Positions 15,203 through 22,780 of a stretch of DNA of 22,944 nucleotides are shown here, one piece after another. The notes under the pieces are model-generated. The model had not been told where the DNA came from and made no database searches. It saw only the letters and a list, made by a program, of their open reading frames with translations. Each line of letters starts with the position of its first letter. The stretch's first letter is position 1. This DNA is from Actinomycetes bacterium (GTDB lineage Bacteria > Actinomycetota > Actinomycetes > Actinomycetales > Cellulomonadaceae). Position numbers and translations under genes: made by a program. Location of the stretch: assembly GCA_023438885.1 (NCBI GenBank), contig JAEXPS010000255.1, forward strand, positions 1-22,944, given 5' to 3'.

Positions 15203-16186
15203 ATGCGCGCCGTCATCGCCCGGGCCCCGGGCGGCCCTGAGGTCCTGTCTCTCGTCGAGCTACCCGATCCCGTACCCGGCGCCGGCGAGGTCGTCGTGCG
15301 GGTGGCCGTGGCCGGCGTGAACTTCATCGACACGTACCGGCGAGCCGGCATCTACCGGATGACCTTCCCGCACGTGGTCGGCAGCGAGGGCGTCGGCGTC
15401 GTGGTCGCGACCGGCCCGGACGTCGCCGACCTCCAGCCGGGCCAGCGGGTCGCATGGCTCACCTCCGCCGGGTCGTACGCGGAGCTGGCGGTGGTCAAGG
15501 CGACGGATGCCCTCGTCGTGCCCCCGGGGGTCGACGACGAGACGGCGGTGGCCCTGGCCATGCAGGGCATCACGGCGCACTACCTGACGACGTCCACGGT
15601 CGATCTGCAGCCCGGCGACGACGTGCTGCTCACCGCCGCGGCCGGCGGCGTCGGGCTGCTGGCCACCCAGCTCGCGACCCGCCGAGGCGCGCGCGTGATC
15701 GGTCTGGTCGGCTCGCCGGAGAAGGCGGAGCTCGCCCGGAACGCCGGGGCGGCGGACGTCGTGCGCTACCGCGAGCTCGCCGACCTGACGGCCGACCTGC
15801 CACCGCTGGTCCGGTCCCTGACCGGCGGCGCCGGTGTGCGCGTCGCCTACGACTCCGTCGGCAAGGACACCTTCGACGCCTCCCTCGCCAGCCTGCGCCC
15901 CCGCGGGTTTCTGGTGCTGTTCGGCGCCTCGTCCGGACCCGTGCCGCCGTTCGACCTGCAGCGCCTCAACGCCGCAGGCTCCGCGTACGTCACCCGCCCC
16001 TCGATCGCGGCCTACTCGCGAACGCGAGAGGAGCTGCAGTGGCGAGCCGACGAGGTGCTCGGCCTCGCCGCGACGGGCGAGCTCTCGGTGCGGATCGGGG
16101 CGCGGTTCCCGCTCGACCGGGCGGCCGACGCGCACCGCGCACTCGAAGGACGGGCCACCACGGGCAAGGTGCTGCTCGTCCCGTAG
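15203..16186 (+). CDS. NADPH:quinone oxidoreductase, zinc-independent MDR family
   Basis: A 327-residue medium-chain reductase of the Qor/zeta-crystallin type, which passes electrons from NADPH to quinones. The N-terminal GroES-like domain contains VNFIDTYRRAGIY (39-51), PHVVGSEGVGVV and QPGQRVAW; the Rossmann loop AAAGGVG is at 145-151, after QGITAHYL (121-128). Zinc-ligand cysteines of alcohol dehydrogenases are absent, as expected. The start is ATG at 15203 with AGGA about 7 nt upstream. It follows the UvrA-like gene by 21 nt and may be co-transcribed with the PadR module, which could link it to handling of redox-active drugs; this is inference. Its stop TAG abuts the stop of the opposing DUF4262 gene with no base between. 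Confidence 0.9.
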   Translation: MRAVIARAPGGPEVLSLVELPDPVPGAGEVVVRVAVAGVNFIDTYRRAGIYRMTFPHVVGSEGVGVVVATGPDVADLQPGQRVAWLTSAGSYAELAVVKATDALVVPPGVDDETAVALAMQGITAHYLTTSTVDLQPGDDVLLTAAAGGVGLLATQLATRRGARVIGLVGSPEKAELARNAGAADVVRYRELADLTADLPPLVRSLTGGAGVRVAYDSVGKDTFDASLASLRPRGFLVLFGASSGPVPPFDLQRLNAAGSAYVTRPSIAAYSRTREELQWRADEVLGLAATGELSVRIGARFPLDRAADAHRALEGRATTGKVLLVP

Positions 16187-16663
16187 TCACCCCGTCCCGA
16201 GCACCGGCCTGCCGTACATCTCCTGGTTGCGGCGGTGGTGCTCGCACAGCTCCCAGGGCCAGCGGCCGTCCTGGTCGGCCCACACCACCTGGAGCGCCAT
16301 CACCGGCATGAACCTGCCGTAGACGGCCTGTGCCAGGACCAGCCGCGACGGGTCGGCCACGGCGACCAGCACGCACTCGCGCCCTACCTCGCCCCGGCTC
16401 AGCACCTGCCCCGGCGCCAGCCGGCGCCCGCCGTGGACGGCCTCGGCGAGCTCGTCGAGCACGTGGTGGGCCTGCTCGAAGCCGCCCCCGCTCACGATCA
16501 GCTCCGGGTGCCCGTGCAGGCGCGTGAGCCCCACGGTGTACGAGCTCACGTGCTGGCCGCGGCCGCCCTCGACCGCGACCACCGCCCACCCCGTCTCGTC
16601 GATGTCGTCGATGACGCCGGCCATGAACTCGTCGGGTGTCTGACCCTCGCACATCGCGCACAT
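16187..16663 (-). CDS. DUF4262 domain protein, probable SOS-regulon member
   Basis: A 158-residue soluble protein. The segment SSYTVGLTRLHGHPELIVSG (about 40-59) is the hallmark of DUF4262, a domain without assigned function; a LQVVWADQDGRWPWE segment (124-138) near the end is also usual for such proteins. The first residues MCAMC give a CxxC pair that could bind metal, though only by resemblance. The start is ATG at 16663 with AGGGAGG 5 nt upstream; the second ATG (residue 4) is less well placed. A perfect LexA box lies 25 bp upstream, overlapping a possible -10 (TATGTT). The long open frame continuing to 18421 is antisense to the next two genes and is discarded. It ends directly against the quinone oxidoreductase stop. 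Confidence 0.8.
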   Translation of the reverse strand: MCAMCEGQTPDEFMAGVIDDIDETGWAVVAVEGGRGQHVSSYTVGLTRLHGHPELIVSGGGFEQAHHVLDELAEAVHGGRRLAPGQVLSRGEVGRECVLVAVADPSRLVLAQAVYGRFMPVMALQVVWADQDGRWPWELCEHHRRNQEMYGRPVLGTG

Positions 16664-16688
16664 GGCGCCCTCCCTGCTCGTCGTGGCA

Positions 16689-16704
16689 TCGAACATACGT
16701 TCGA
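16689..16704. promoter_or_regulatory. LexA (SOS) box
   Basis: TCGAAC-ATAC-GTTCGA is a perfect 16-bp match to the actinobacterial LexA operator TCGAAC-N4-GTTCGA. It sits 25 bp before the DUF4262 start codon and, on that strand, overlaps TATGTT (16698-16693), a plausible -10; the -35 is weak. The membrane-protein gene in the other direction starts 127 bp away and is the less likely target. Confidence 0.8.
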
Positions 16705-16746
16705 CGCCTGACATGACGACCACGAGGGCTCTGACAGCCGCTCGCA

Positions 16747-16766
16747 ACTGGCGTCGAAGCGCCAGT
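16747..16766. repeat. inverted repeat in the divergent intergenic region
   Basis: ACTGGCG (16747-16753) and CGCCAGT (16760-16766) form a perfect 7-bp inverted repeat around TCGAAG. A second small repeat, GGGA/TCCC, follows at 16767-16778. They lie 65-85 bp before the membrane-protein start and upstream of a possible -10 (TAGACT, 16787-16792), so a regulator site is possible. No T run follows, and termination seems unlikely here. Confidence 0.4.
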
Positions 16767-16786
16767 GGGAACGCTCCCGCGTCGCC

Positions 16787-16792
16787 TAGACT
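16787..16792 (+). promoter_or_regulatory. possible -10 for the membrane-protein gene
   Basis: TAGACT matches the TANNNT form common in actinobacteria and lies 39 nt before the GTG at 16832. No recognisable -35 stands 16-18 nt upstream, so the call is tentative. Confidence 0.35.
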
Positions 16793-16831
16793 CGCGAAGC
16801 GTCCCGCCCTACGCCGCCGTGGGAGTCCCTC

Positions 16832-17584
16832 GTGAGGAAGCTCGGCACCGCACTGATCGCCCTGGGGGCCGTGCTCGTCGCGGCGACGGTCGCCGCCGCT
16901 TTCCTCGACCTGGAGCGGCCGTGGACGGCCGCACTCCCCCTCGCCGGGTGCGCGGGGATCGTCGTGGGCACCCTGCTGCGCGCCGTCGACGCGGTCGGTG
17001 GGCGCTACGGTGCCGGCGTCCGGAACGGCCCGCTGGTCATCGGCGTGCTGGAGTCGCTCGAGCAGACCGGCACCTTCGTGAACGAGCAGCCGCAGGTCGA
17101 GTTCACCGTGGCGTTCACGACGGTGGACGGCCGGAGGGTCACGGGATCGGACAGACGGCTGGTGCCCTTGACGGAGCTGCCGCTGTTCTCGACGGGCATC
17201 GAGGTGCCGATCCGCTACGACCCGGCCCGCCCGGGCAGCATCATGCTCGCGGACCGGGCGAGTCCCGGCGAGGTCCGCGACGCGAAGGACAAGCACGACA
17301 TCGCGACCGGCCGGCTGACGCAGGAGACCGTCGACCTGAAGAACAACGGAATCGACGCGAGGGGCGTGGTGCTCGCCTCGCGGCCGACCGGTGAGATCGA
17401 CCACGGCTCCGCCCGCATCGAGATGCAGCTGAGGGTGACCCGGCCCAACGGCTCCACCTTCGACGTCACCACCACCAAGGCCGTGCCGCAGCACGCCCTC
17501 GCGTTCACGGTGCCCGGCAGCGTGGTCCACGTCTTCTACCTGCCGCACGACGAGCAGCATGTGGCCGTCGGCGCCGAGACGTAG
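16832..17584 (+). CDS. membrane protein with tandem DUF3592-like segments
   Basis: A 250-residue protein of unknown function. Two hydrophobic helices lie at about residues 6-26 (ALIALGAVLVAATVAAAFL) and 33-52 (ALPLAGCAGIVVGTLL), separated by a short loop; no signal-peptidase site is evident. The remainder is soluble and looks like two related beta-rich halves. Residues ~65-135 contain EFTVAFTTVDGRRVTG and PIRYDPARPGSIMLAD, and ~175-245 contain EMQLRVTRPNGSTFDVTT and PGSVVHVFYLPHDEQHV. Each half pairs a polypeptide-to-be-compared strand set with a 'value converted to position' Y-x-P turn, as in DUF3592 proteins; this resemblance is by eye only. The start is GTG at 16832 with GGGAG 6 nt upstream. 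Its neighbours give no clue to its job. Confidence 0.8.
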   Translation: MRKLGTALIALGAVLVAATVAAAFLDLERPWTAALPLAGCAGIVVGTLLRAVDAVGGRYGAGVRNGPLVIGVLESLEQTGTFVNEQPQVEFTVAFTTVDGRRVTGSDRRLVPLTELPLFSTGIEVPIRYDPARPGSIMLADRASPGEVRDAKDKHDIATGRLTQETVDLKNNGIDARGVVLASRPTGEIDHGSARIEMQLRVTRPNGSTFDVTTTKAVPQHALAFTVPGSVVHVFYLPHDEQHVAVGAET

Positions 17585-17674
17585 CCGGAGGGCTACCCTG
17601 CGGCACAGCGAACCGCGGCCCACCACCGGGACCCGCTCTCGCACCGTCCAGCACCAACGAGCCGAGGACCAGCC

Positions 17675-18985
17675 ATGACGTCTCTCCCCGACGCCCTCCG
17701 CCCCGCTCCGCTGACGGCGCCGCTCGGTGCCGCCGTCCCGTCGTCGGTGCCGACCCACTGGTACAACCTCGCCGCGGACCTGCCGGAGCCCTGTCCCCCG
17801 GCGCTGCACCCCGGCACGCGCGAGCCCCTGGGGCCCGACGACCTCGCGCCGCTGTTCCCGATGTCGCTGATCCTCCAGGAGGTCAGCACCGAGCGCTGGA
17901 TCGAGATCCCGCAGGCCGTCCGCGAGGTCTACGCGCTGTGGCGGCCGTCCCCGCTGATCCGTGCGCTGCGCCTCGAGCGCGCGCTGGGCACCCCGGCCCG
18001 GATCTACTACAAGTACGAGGGCGTCAGCCCGGCCGGCTCCCACAAGCCGAACACGGCGATCGCTCAGGCGTACTACAACGCGATCGAGGGCACCACCAAG
18101 CTGACCACCGAGACCGGCGCCGGCCAGTGGGGCGCCTCGCTCGCCCTGGCCAGCGCGCTGTTCGGGCTCGAGTGCGAGGTGTGGCAGGTCCGCTCCTCGT
18201 ACGACCACAAGCCCTACCGCCGGCTGCAGATGGAGACCTACGGCGCCACGTGCCACCCGTCGCCCTCGGACCTGACCGAGGCCGGCCGGGCGATGCTCGC
18301 CGCCTACCCCGACACCACCGGCTCGCTCGGCATGGCGATCAGCGAGGCGGTCGAGGTGGCGGCCGGTGACCCGAAGGCGCACTACGCGCTCGGCTCGGTG
18401 CTCAACCACGTGCTGCTGCACCAGACGGTGATCGGCCAGGAGGCGCTCACCCAGCTCGACGAGCTCGGCGAGACCGCGGACGTCGTCTTCGCCTGCGCCG
18501 GCGGCGGCTCCAACCTGGGCGGGCTCTCGTTCCCCTTCATCGGCCGCAACCTCCGGGAGGGCACGGCGACCACCGTGGTCGCCGTCGAGCCGGCCGCCTG
18601 CCCGTCACTGACGCAGGGCGAGTACCGGTACGACTTCGGCGACGTTGCCGGCCTGACCCCCCTGCTCAAGATGCACACCCTCGGCAAGGACTTCGTGCCG
18701 CCGCCCATCCACGCCGGCGGGCTGCGCTACCACGGCATGGCGCCGCTGGTCTCGCACGCCAAGGAGCTCGGGCTGCTCGAGGCGGTCGCGATCGACCAGC
18801 AGGAGTCGTTCGCGGCTGGCATCGAGTTCGCGCGGGCGGAGGGCATCATCCCGGCACCCGAGTCCACGCACGCCGTCGCCGGAGCCATCGCCCGGGCACG
18901 CGCGGCCACCACGGACGAGGTGATCGTCGTCGGGCTCTCCGGCAACGGGGTCCTGGACCTGCCCGCGTACCACGACTTCGTGTAG
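17675..18985 (+). CDS. tryptophan synthase beta chain, TrpB2 type
   Basis: A PLP enzyme of the stand-alone TrpB2 subgroup, making tryptophan from indole and serine (or a related reaction). Of 436 residues, the PLP lysine is K124 in GSHKPNTAIAQAYY, the substrate loop ETGAGQWGASL is at 146-156, and the phosphate-binding CAGGGSNLGG comes later. Length and the ~60-residue N-terminal extension (THWYNLAADLPEP, RWIEIP) match TrpB2 (~420-450) rather than TrpB1 (~400). No trpA or other trp gene is beside it, so it probably acts without an alpha subunit, perhaps as an indole salvager. The start is ATG at 17675, with GAGGA 6 nt upstream. The 90-bp gap before it contains a possible -10 TACCCT (17594-17599). 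A strong hairpin follows the stop. Confidence 0.9.
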   Translation: MTSLPDALRPAPLTAPLGAAVPSSVPTHWYNLAADLPEPCPPALHPGTREPLGPDDLAPLFPMSLILQEVSTERWIEIPQAVREVYALWRPSPLIRALRLERALGTPARIYYKYEGVSPAGSHKPNTAIAQAYYNAIEGTTKLTTETGAGQWGASLALASALFGLECEVWQVRSSYDHKPYRRLQMETYGATCHPSPSDLTEAGRAMLAAYPDTTGSLGMAISEAVEVAAGDPKAHYALGSVLNHVLLHQTVIGQEALTQLDELGETADVVFACAGGGSNLGGLSFPFIGRNLREGTATTVVAVEPAACPSLTQGEYRYDFGDVAGLTPLLKMHTLGKDFVPPPIHAGGLRYHGMAPLVSHAKELGLLEAVAIDQQESFAAGIEFARAEGIIPAPESTHAVAGAIARARAATTDEVIVVGLSGNGVLDLPAYHDFV

Positions 18986-18995
18986 TCGGGACGAC

Positions 18996-19025
18996 GGGGC
19001 GGTCACCCGGGTGGGTGGCCGCCCC
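18996..19025. terminator. hairpin terminator between convergent trpB2 and pheT
   Basis: GGGGCGGTCACCC (18996-19008) pairs with GGGTGGCCGCCCC (19013-19025): 13 bp with one T-G wobble and a 4-nt loop GGGT. It begins 11 nt after the trpB2 stop and ends 38 nt beyond the pheT stop, so it could end transcription from both sides. There is no T run on either strand, which is common for high-GC actinobacterial terminators. Confidence 0.75.
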
Positions 19026-19063
19026 CTCGTGCGCTCGCGCCGCCTGGGCGCCGGGCGTCCTGG

Positions 19064-21592
19064 TCAGGCCCGCAGCGTGGCGCCGAACCTCCGGCCCGCC
19101 TCTGCCACGACCCGCTCCCGCACCGCCGCGGTCTCGGCCGCGGTCAGCGTGCGGTCGGCGGCGCGCAGCCGCAGCGAGAAGGCCAGCGACTTGCGCCCCG
19201 CGCCCACCTGCTCACCGGTGTAGACGTCGAACAGCCGCACGTCCTCCAGCACGTCGCCTGCTCCGGCACGCACCGCGTCGAGCACGTCTCCGGCGCTGAC
19301 GGAGGCATCGACGACCAGTGCGATGTCCTCCTTCGCGACAGGGAACGTCGACACCGGCTGCCACTGGACCGGCTCCGAGCTGCCAGCCTTCACCAGCGCG
19401 TCGAGGTCCACCTCGAACGCGACGGTGCGGGGCGGAAGGTCGTGAGCGGCCACCACGGCCGGGTGCAGCTCGCCGGCATGGCCGAGCGTCTGGCCGGCGG
19501 GCCCGACGACGCGGGCGCACCGGCCGGGGTGGAAGGGCGCCCGGTTCCGGTCGGGCACCATCCGCACGCTGACCCCGGACAGCTCCGCGATCCCGCCGAC
19601 GAGCGCGAGCACGTCCGTGTGGTCCGCGCTGCGCCCTGGGCCCCACCAACCCGCCCTGTCCCGCAATCCGGCCAGCACACCGGCCACGTGCCGCGGTTGG
19701 TCGGGGATGGCGGCGGCCACGGCGGCCAGCTGCTCCTGCGACGGCAGGCGCCCGCCGGGCAGCATGGGCGCGGCTGGCGCGCCGGGCACCGGTCGCACGA
19801 CGAGCCCGGTCTCGAACACGGCGAGGTCCGTGCGCCCGCGCGCGACGTTCCGGCGGGCGGTGTCGAGCAACGTGACCAGCAGGTCCGTGCGCAGGAACGG
19901 CTGCGCCTCGGAGATCGGGTTGGACAACCGCACCGCGGTCCGCCGCGCGTCGTCCGCCGCCAGTCCCATCGCGTCCCACTGGTCCGGCCCGACGAACGGG
20001 TACGAGAGCACCTGGACCAGCCCTTCGGCGACGAGGCGGTCGCAGACTGCGCGCCGCACCCGCTGGGACCGGGTCAGCCCGCGCCCGGTGGGCGCCACCG
20101 GGACCACGGAGCCGATCTGGTCGTAACCCCGCAGCCGCGCCACTTCCTCGACGAGGTCCACGGGCGCCGTCAGGTCGGGCCGCCAGGTGGGCGGGGTGAC
20201 GACGAAGTCGCCGGTCACGGCGCACCCGAGCGAGACGAGGGTCTCGCGCACCTCGTCCGGCGTGTAGGGCACGCCGACCAGCCGCGTGGGCAGCGCGGGA
20301 TCGAGGGCGAAGGGCGCGGGCGGCGTGGTGCGGTCGACGTCCGTGGCGGCCTCGTCGATCGCCCCGCCCCCGAACCGCACCAGCAGCTCGGCCGCGGTGC
20401 GCGCCGCGACGCGTGGCAGCTGCGGGTCGACACCGCGCTCGAACCGCTTCGCCGCTTCCGAGGACAGCCGGTGCCGCCGCGACGTACGGGCCACGGTCAC
20501 GGGGTCGAAGTGCGCGGCCTCGATCACCAGATCGGTCGTGCCGGTGCCGATGCCGCTGGCCTCGCCACCCATCACGCCGGCCAGGCCGATGATGCGCGAC
20601 CCTGCCCCGTCCGGGCTGTCGGTGATCAGGAGGTCCTCGCCGTCCAGCGCCCGGTCGACGCCGTCGAGAGTCTCCAGCCGCTCGCCCGCGCGGGCGCGGC
20701 GCACGACGATCGGCGCGGCGAGCCCGGCCAGGTCGTACGCGTGCAGCGGCTGCCCCAGGTCGAGCATCACGTAGTTCGTGACGTCCACGGCCAGGCTGAT
20801 CGGCCGCATCCCGGCCTGGGTCAGCCGTCGCTGCATCCAGGCCGGTGACGGGTCGTTGGCGCGTACGCCACGCACGGTGACCGCCACGAAGCGGTCGCAG
20901 CCCGCGACGCCGGCGATCGGCGCCTCGTCGGCCAGCTCCACCGGGAAGCCGCCGGCGACCGGCGCGAGGTCGGCCGCGGTGGGCAGCCCGCGGTCCTTGA
21001 ACGCCGCGCCGGTGGAGTGCGCGTACTCGCGTGCGACGCCGCGCAGCGCGAAGCAGTACCCGCGGTCGGGCGTGACGTTGATCTCGAGCGTCTGCTCGCC
21101 GAGGCCCAGCAGGGCCTTGGCGTCCAGGCCGGCCGGAGTCTGGTCGTCGGCCAGGCCCAGGCGGGAGAGCACGATGATCCCGTCGTGGTCGTCGCCGAGG
21201 CCCAGCTCGCGCTGGGAGCAGATCATGCCGTCGGAGACGTGGCCGTAGGTCTTGCGGGCGGCGATCTCGAAGCCCCCGGGCAGCACGGCGCCGGGCAGCG
21301 CGACGACGACGTGGTCGCCCGCCTCGAAGTTGTGCGCGCCGCAGACGATGCCGCGTGGCTCGCCCTCGCCGACGTCGACCGTGCACCAGTTGATCGTCTT
21401 GCCGTTCTTCTGGGGCTCCGGGGTGCGCGAGAGCACATGGCCGACGACGAGCGGGCCGGTCACCTCGCCGCCGAGGTGCACCGCCTCCTCCTCGAGCCCG
21501 ACGCGGACCAGGTCGGCGCCCAGCTGCTCGGCCGTCAGACCGGGCGGCAGGGCGACGTGGTCGGCCAGCCAGGTGAGCGGGATCAGCACCAT
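19064..21592 (-). CDS. pheT: phenylalanyl-tRNA synthetase, beta subunit
   Basis: The larger subunit of the alpha2-beta2 class II synthetase; it binds tRNA-Phe and edits mischarged Tyr. Of 842 residues: N-terminal MVLIPLTWLADHV, an OB-fold tRNA-binding domain (~42-150, with INWCTVDVGEG, IVCGAHNF and DGMICSQRELGLG), the B3/4 editing domain (~210-380), the B5 domain (~430-500, ending LVEEVARLRGYDQI), a catalytic-like core, and a C-terminal FDX-ACB anticodon-binding domain (~748-842, starting FPVAKEDIALVVD). Length is normal for bacterial PheT (~790-850). The start is ATG at 21592, one base after the pheS stop, so the two are coupled. The terminator hairpin beyond 19064 separates it from convergent trpB2. 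Confidence 0.97.
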   Translation of the reverse strand: MVLIPLTWLADHVALPPGLTAEQLGADLVRVGLEEEAVHLGGEVTGPLVVGHVLSRTPEPQKNGKTINWCTVDVGEGEPRGIVCGAHNFEAGDHVVVALPGAVLPGGFEIAARKTYGHVSDGMICSQRELGLGDDHDGIIVLSRLGLADDQTPAGLDAKALLGLGEQTLEINVTPDRGYCFALRGVAREYAHSTGAAFKDRGLPTAADLAPVAGGFPVELADEAPIAGVAGCDRFVAVTVRGVRANDPSPAWMQRRLTQAGMRPISLAVDVTNYVMLDLGQPLHAYDLAGLAAPIVVRRARAGERLETLDGVDRALDGEDLLITDSPDGAGSRIIGLAGVMGGEASGIGTGTTDLVIEAAHFDPVTVARTSRRHRLSSEAAKRFERGVDPQLPRVAARTAAELLVRFGGGAIDEAATDVDRTTPPAPFALDPALPTRLVGVPYTPDEVRETLVSLGCAVTGDFVVTPPTWRPDLTAPVDLVEEVARLRGYDQIGSVVPVAPTGRGLTRSQRVRRAVCDRLVAEGLVQVLSYPFVGPDQWDAMGLAADDARRTAVRLSNPISEAQPFLRTDLLVTLLDTARRNVARGRTDLAVFETGLVVRPVPGAPAAPMLPGGRLPSQEQLAAVAAAIPDQPRHVAGVLAGLRDRAGWWGPGRSADHTDVLALVGGIAELSGVSVRMVPDRNRAPFHPGRCARVVGPAGQTLGHAGELHPAVVAAHDLPPRTVAFEVDLDALVKAGSSEPVQWQPVSTFPVAKEDIALVVDASVSAGDVLDAVRAGAGDVLEDVRLFDVYTGEQVGAGRKSLAFSLRLRAADRTLTAAETAAVRERVVAEAGRRFGATLRA

Positions 21593-21593
21593 G

Positions 21594-22634
21594 TCAGATC
21601 ACCGCCCGGAACTGCTCGGAGAAGCGGACGTCACCCTCGACGATGTCGTGCATGTCGGCGATGCCGTGACGGAACATCAACGTCCTCTCGATGCCCATGC
21701 CGAAGGCGAACCCCGAGTACTCGTCCGGGTCGACTCCGACCGAGCGCAGCACGTTGGGGTTGACCATGCCGCAGCCACCCCACTCGATCCACCCGGGCCC
21801 GCCCTTCTTCTGCGGGAACCACAGGTCCATCTCGGCGGACGGCTCGGTGAACGGGAAGAACGACGGGCGCAGTCGCGTGCGGGCCTCGGGACCGAACACT
21901 GCACGCGCGAAGTGGTCCAGCGTTCCGCGCAGGTGCTCCATCGTCAGGCCGCGATCCACGGCGATGCCTTCCACCTGGTGGAACACGGGCGTATGCGTGG
22001 CGTCCAGCGCGTCGGTACGGAACGTACGGCCCGGGCAGGCGACGTACACGGGCACGCCGCGCTCCAGGAGTGAGCGCGCCTGGACCGGCGAGGTGTGGGT
22101 GCGCAGCAGCAGGCCGGAGCCGGCCGGGGCGACGTAGAACGTGTCGGCCATCTGCCGCGCCGGGTGGTCGACACCGAAGTTCAGGGCGTCGAAGTTCAGC
22201 CACTCGGCCTCGACCTCGGGGCCCTCGGCGATCTCCCAGCCCATCGCGACGAACACGTCGGCGATGCGGTCGGCGAGCAGGTCGAGGGGGTGGCGGGCGC
22301 CGAGCGCGCGCCGGTCGGCCGGCAGCGTGACGTCGACGGTCTCGTCGACGAGCACGCGGGCGTCGCGCTCGGCTTCGAGCTCCTGCTCGCGAGCGGCGAT
22401 CGCGGCGTTCAGGGCGGCCCGGGTCTGCCCGATCAGCTTGCCGGCCACCGCCTTGTCGGCGGGCGCCAGCCCGCCGATCGCGCGGTTCGCCGAAGCGAGC
22501 GGGCTGCGGTCGCCGGCGTGCGCCGTGCGGACGGACTTGAGGGCGTCGAGGTCACGGGCGGCGGCGACGGCGGCGAGTGCCTCGTCGAGCGCCGCGGTCA
22601 CCGCCTCTGTGTCGAGGGGGGACAGGTCGGACAT
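21594..22634 (-). CDS. pheS: phenylalanyl-tRNA synthetase, alpha subunit
   Basis: The catalytic subunit that activates phenylalanine and transfers it to tRNA-Phe. The 346-residue product has an N-terminal coiled-coil arm (~10-95), HPLDLLADRIADVFVAMGW with NFDALNFGVDHPARQMADTFYV (motif 1 region), FRTDALDATHTPVFHQVEG (motif 2) and GFAFGMGIERTLMFRHGIAD (motif 3). The start is ATG at 22634 with GGAAGG 5 nt upstream. It is the first gene of pheST; a -10 TAGACT lies about 29 nt upstream. I see no Phe-rich leader peptide and no T-box, so the attenuation known in E. coli has no visible counterpart. Confidence 0.97.
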   Translation of the reverse strand: MSDLSPLDTEAVTAALDEALAAVAAARDLDALKSVRTAHAGDRSPLASANRAIGGLAPADKAVAGKLIGQTRAALNAAIAAREQELEAERDARVLVDETVDVTLPADRRALGARHPLDLLADRIADVFVAMGWEIAEGPEVEAEWLNFDALNFGVDHPARQMADTFYVAPAGSGLLLRTHTSPVQARSLLERGVPVYVACPGRTFRTDALDATHTPVFHQVEGIAVDRGLTMEHLRGTLDHFARAVFGPEARTRLRPSFFPFTEPSAEMDLWFPQKKGGPGWIEWGGCGMVNPNVLRSVGVDPDEYSGFAFGMGIERTLMFRHGIADMHDIVEGDVRFSEQFRAVI

Positions 22635-22662
22635 GGCAACCTTCCAGGCGGGAGCGGGTGGG

Positions 22663-22668
22663 AGTCTA
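22663..22668 (-). promoter_or_regulatory. probable -10 of the pheST promoter
   Basis: The minus strand has TAGACT at 22668-22663, a strong actinobacterial -10. It predicts an mRNA start near 22656 and a leader of about 20 nt that includes GGAAGG. The -35 position (about 22686-22691) has no TTG motif and lies in the arm of the neighbouring stem-loop. Confidence 0.5.
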
Positions 22669-22673
22669 TCGGC

Positions 22674-22743
22674 GCCCGTCCCGGGCCCTGCTTCGTCGCG
22701 GCGACGAAGGCGCGTGCGTCAGCGGCGCGGCCCGGGAACGGGC
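22674..22743 (-). terminator. long stem-loop between the upstream gene and pheS
   Basis: CCCGGGCC (22680-22687) pairs with GGCCCGGG (22729-22736), and GCCCG (22674-22678) with CGGGC (22739-22743), with one T facing two A. Inside it lies a perfect 8-bp hairpin, CTTCGTCG (22691-22698) with CGACGAAG (22702-22709). It starts 38 nt after the upstream gene's stop on the minus strand and most probably ends that transcript. Since the pheST -10 lies just beyond it, control of pheST by this structure is less likely. Confidence 0.55.
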
Positions 22744-22780
22744 CGGCGAAATCGGCGATGCACCGCCGCGCTCTGCTGCC

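Noticed and set aside
16664..18421. A 586-codon upstream extension of the DUF4262 frame
   Set aside because: It is antisense to the membrane protein and TrpB2, and shows no family resemblance. A clear Shine-Dalgarno site marks the start at 16663.
22635..22780. T-box riboswitch or Phe-rich leader peptide before pheS
   Set aside because: I found no T-box sequence and no run of Phe codons in a short ORF; only the stem-loop and a -10 are visible.
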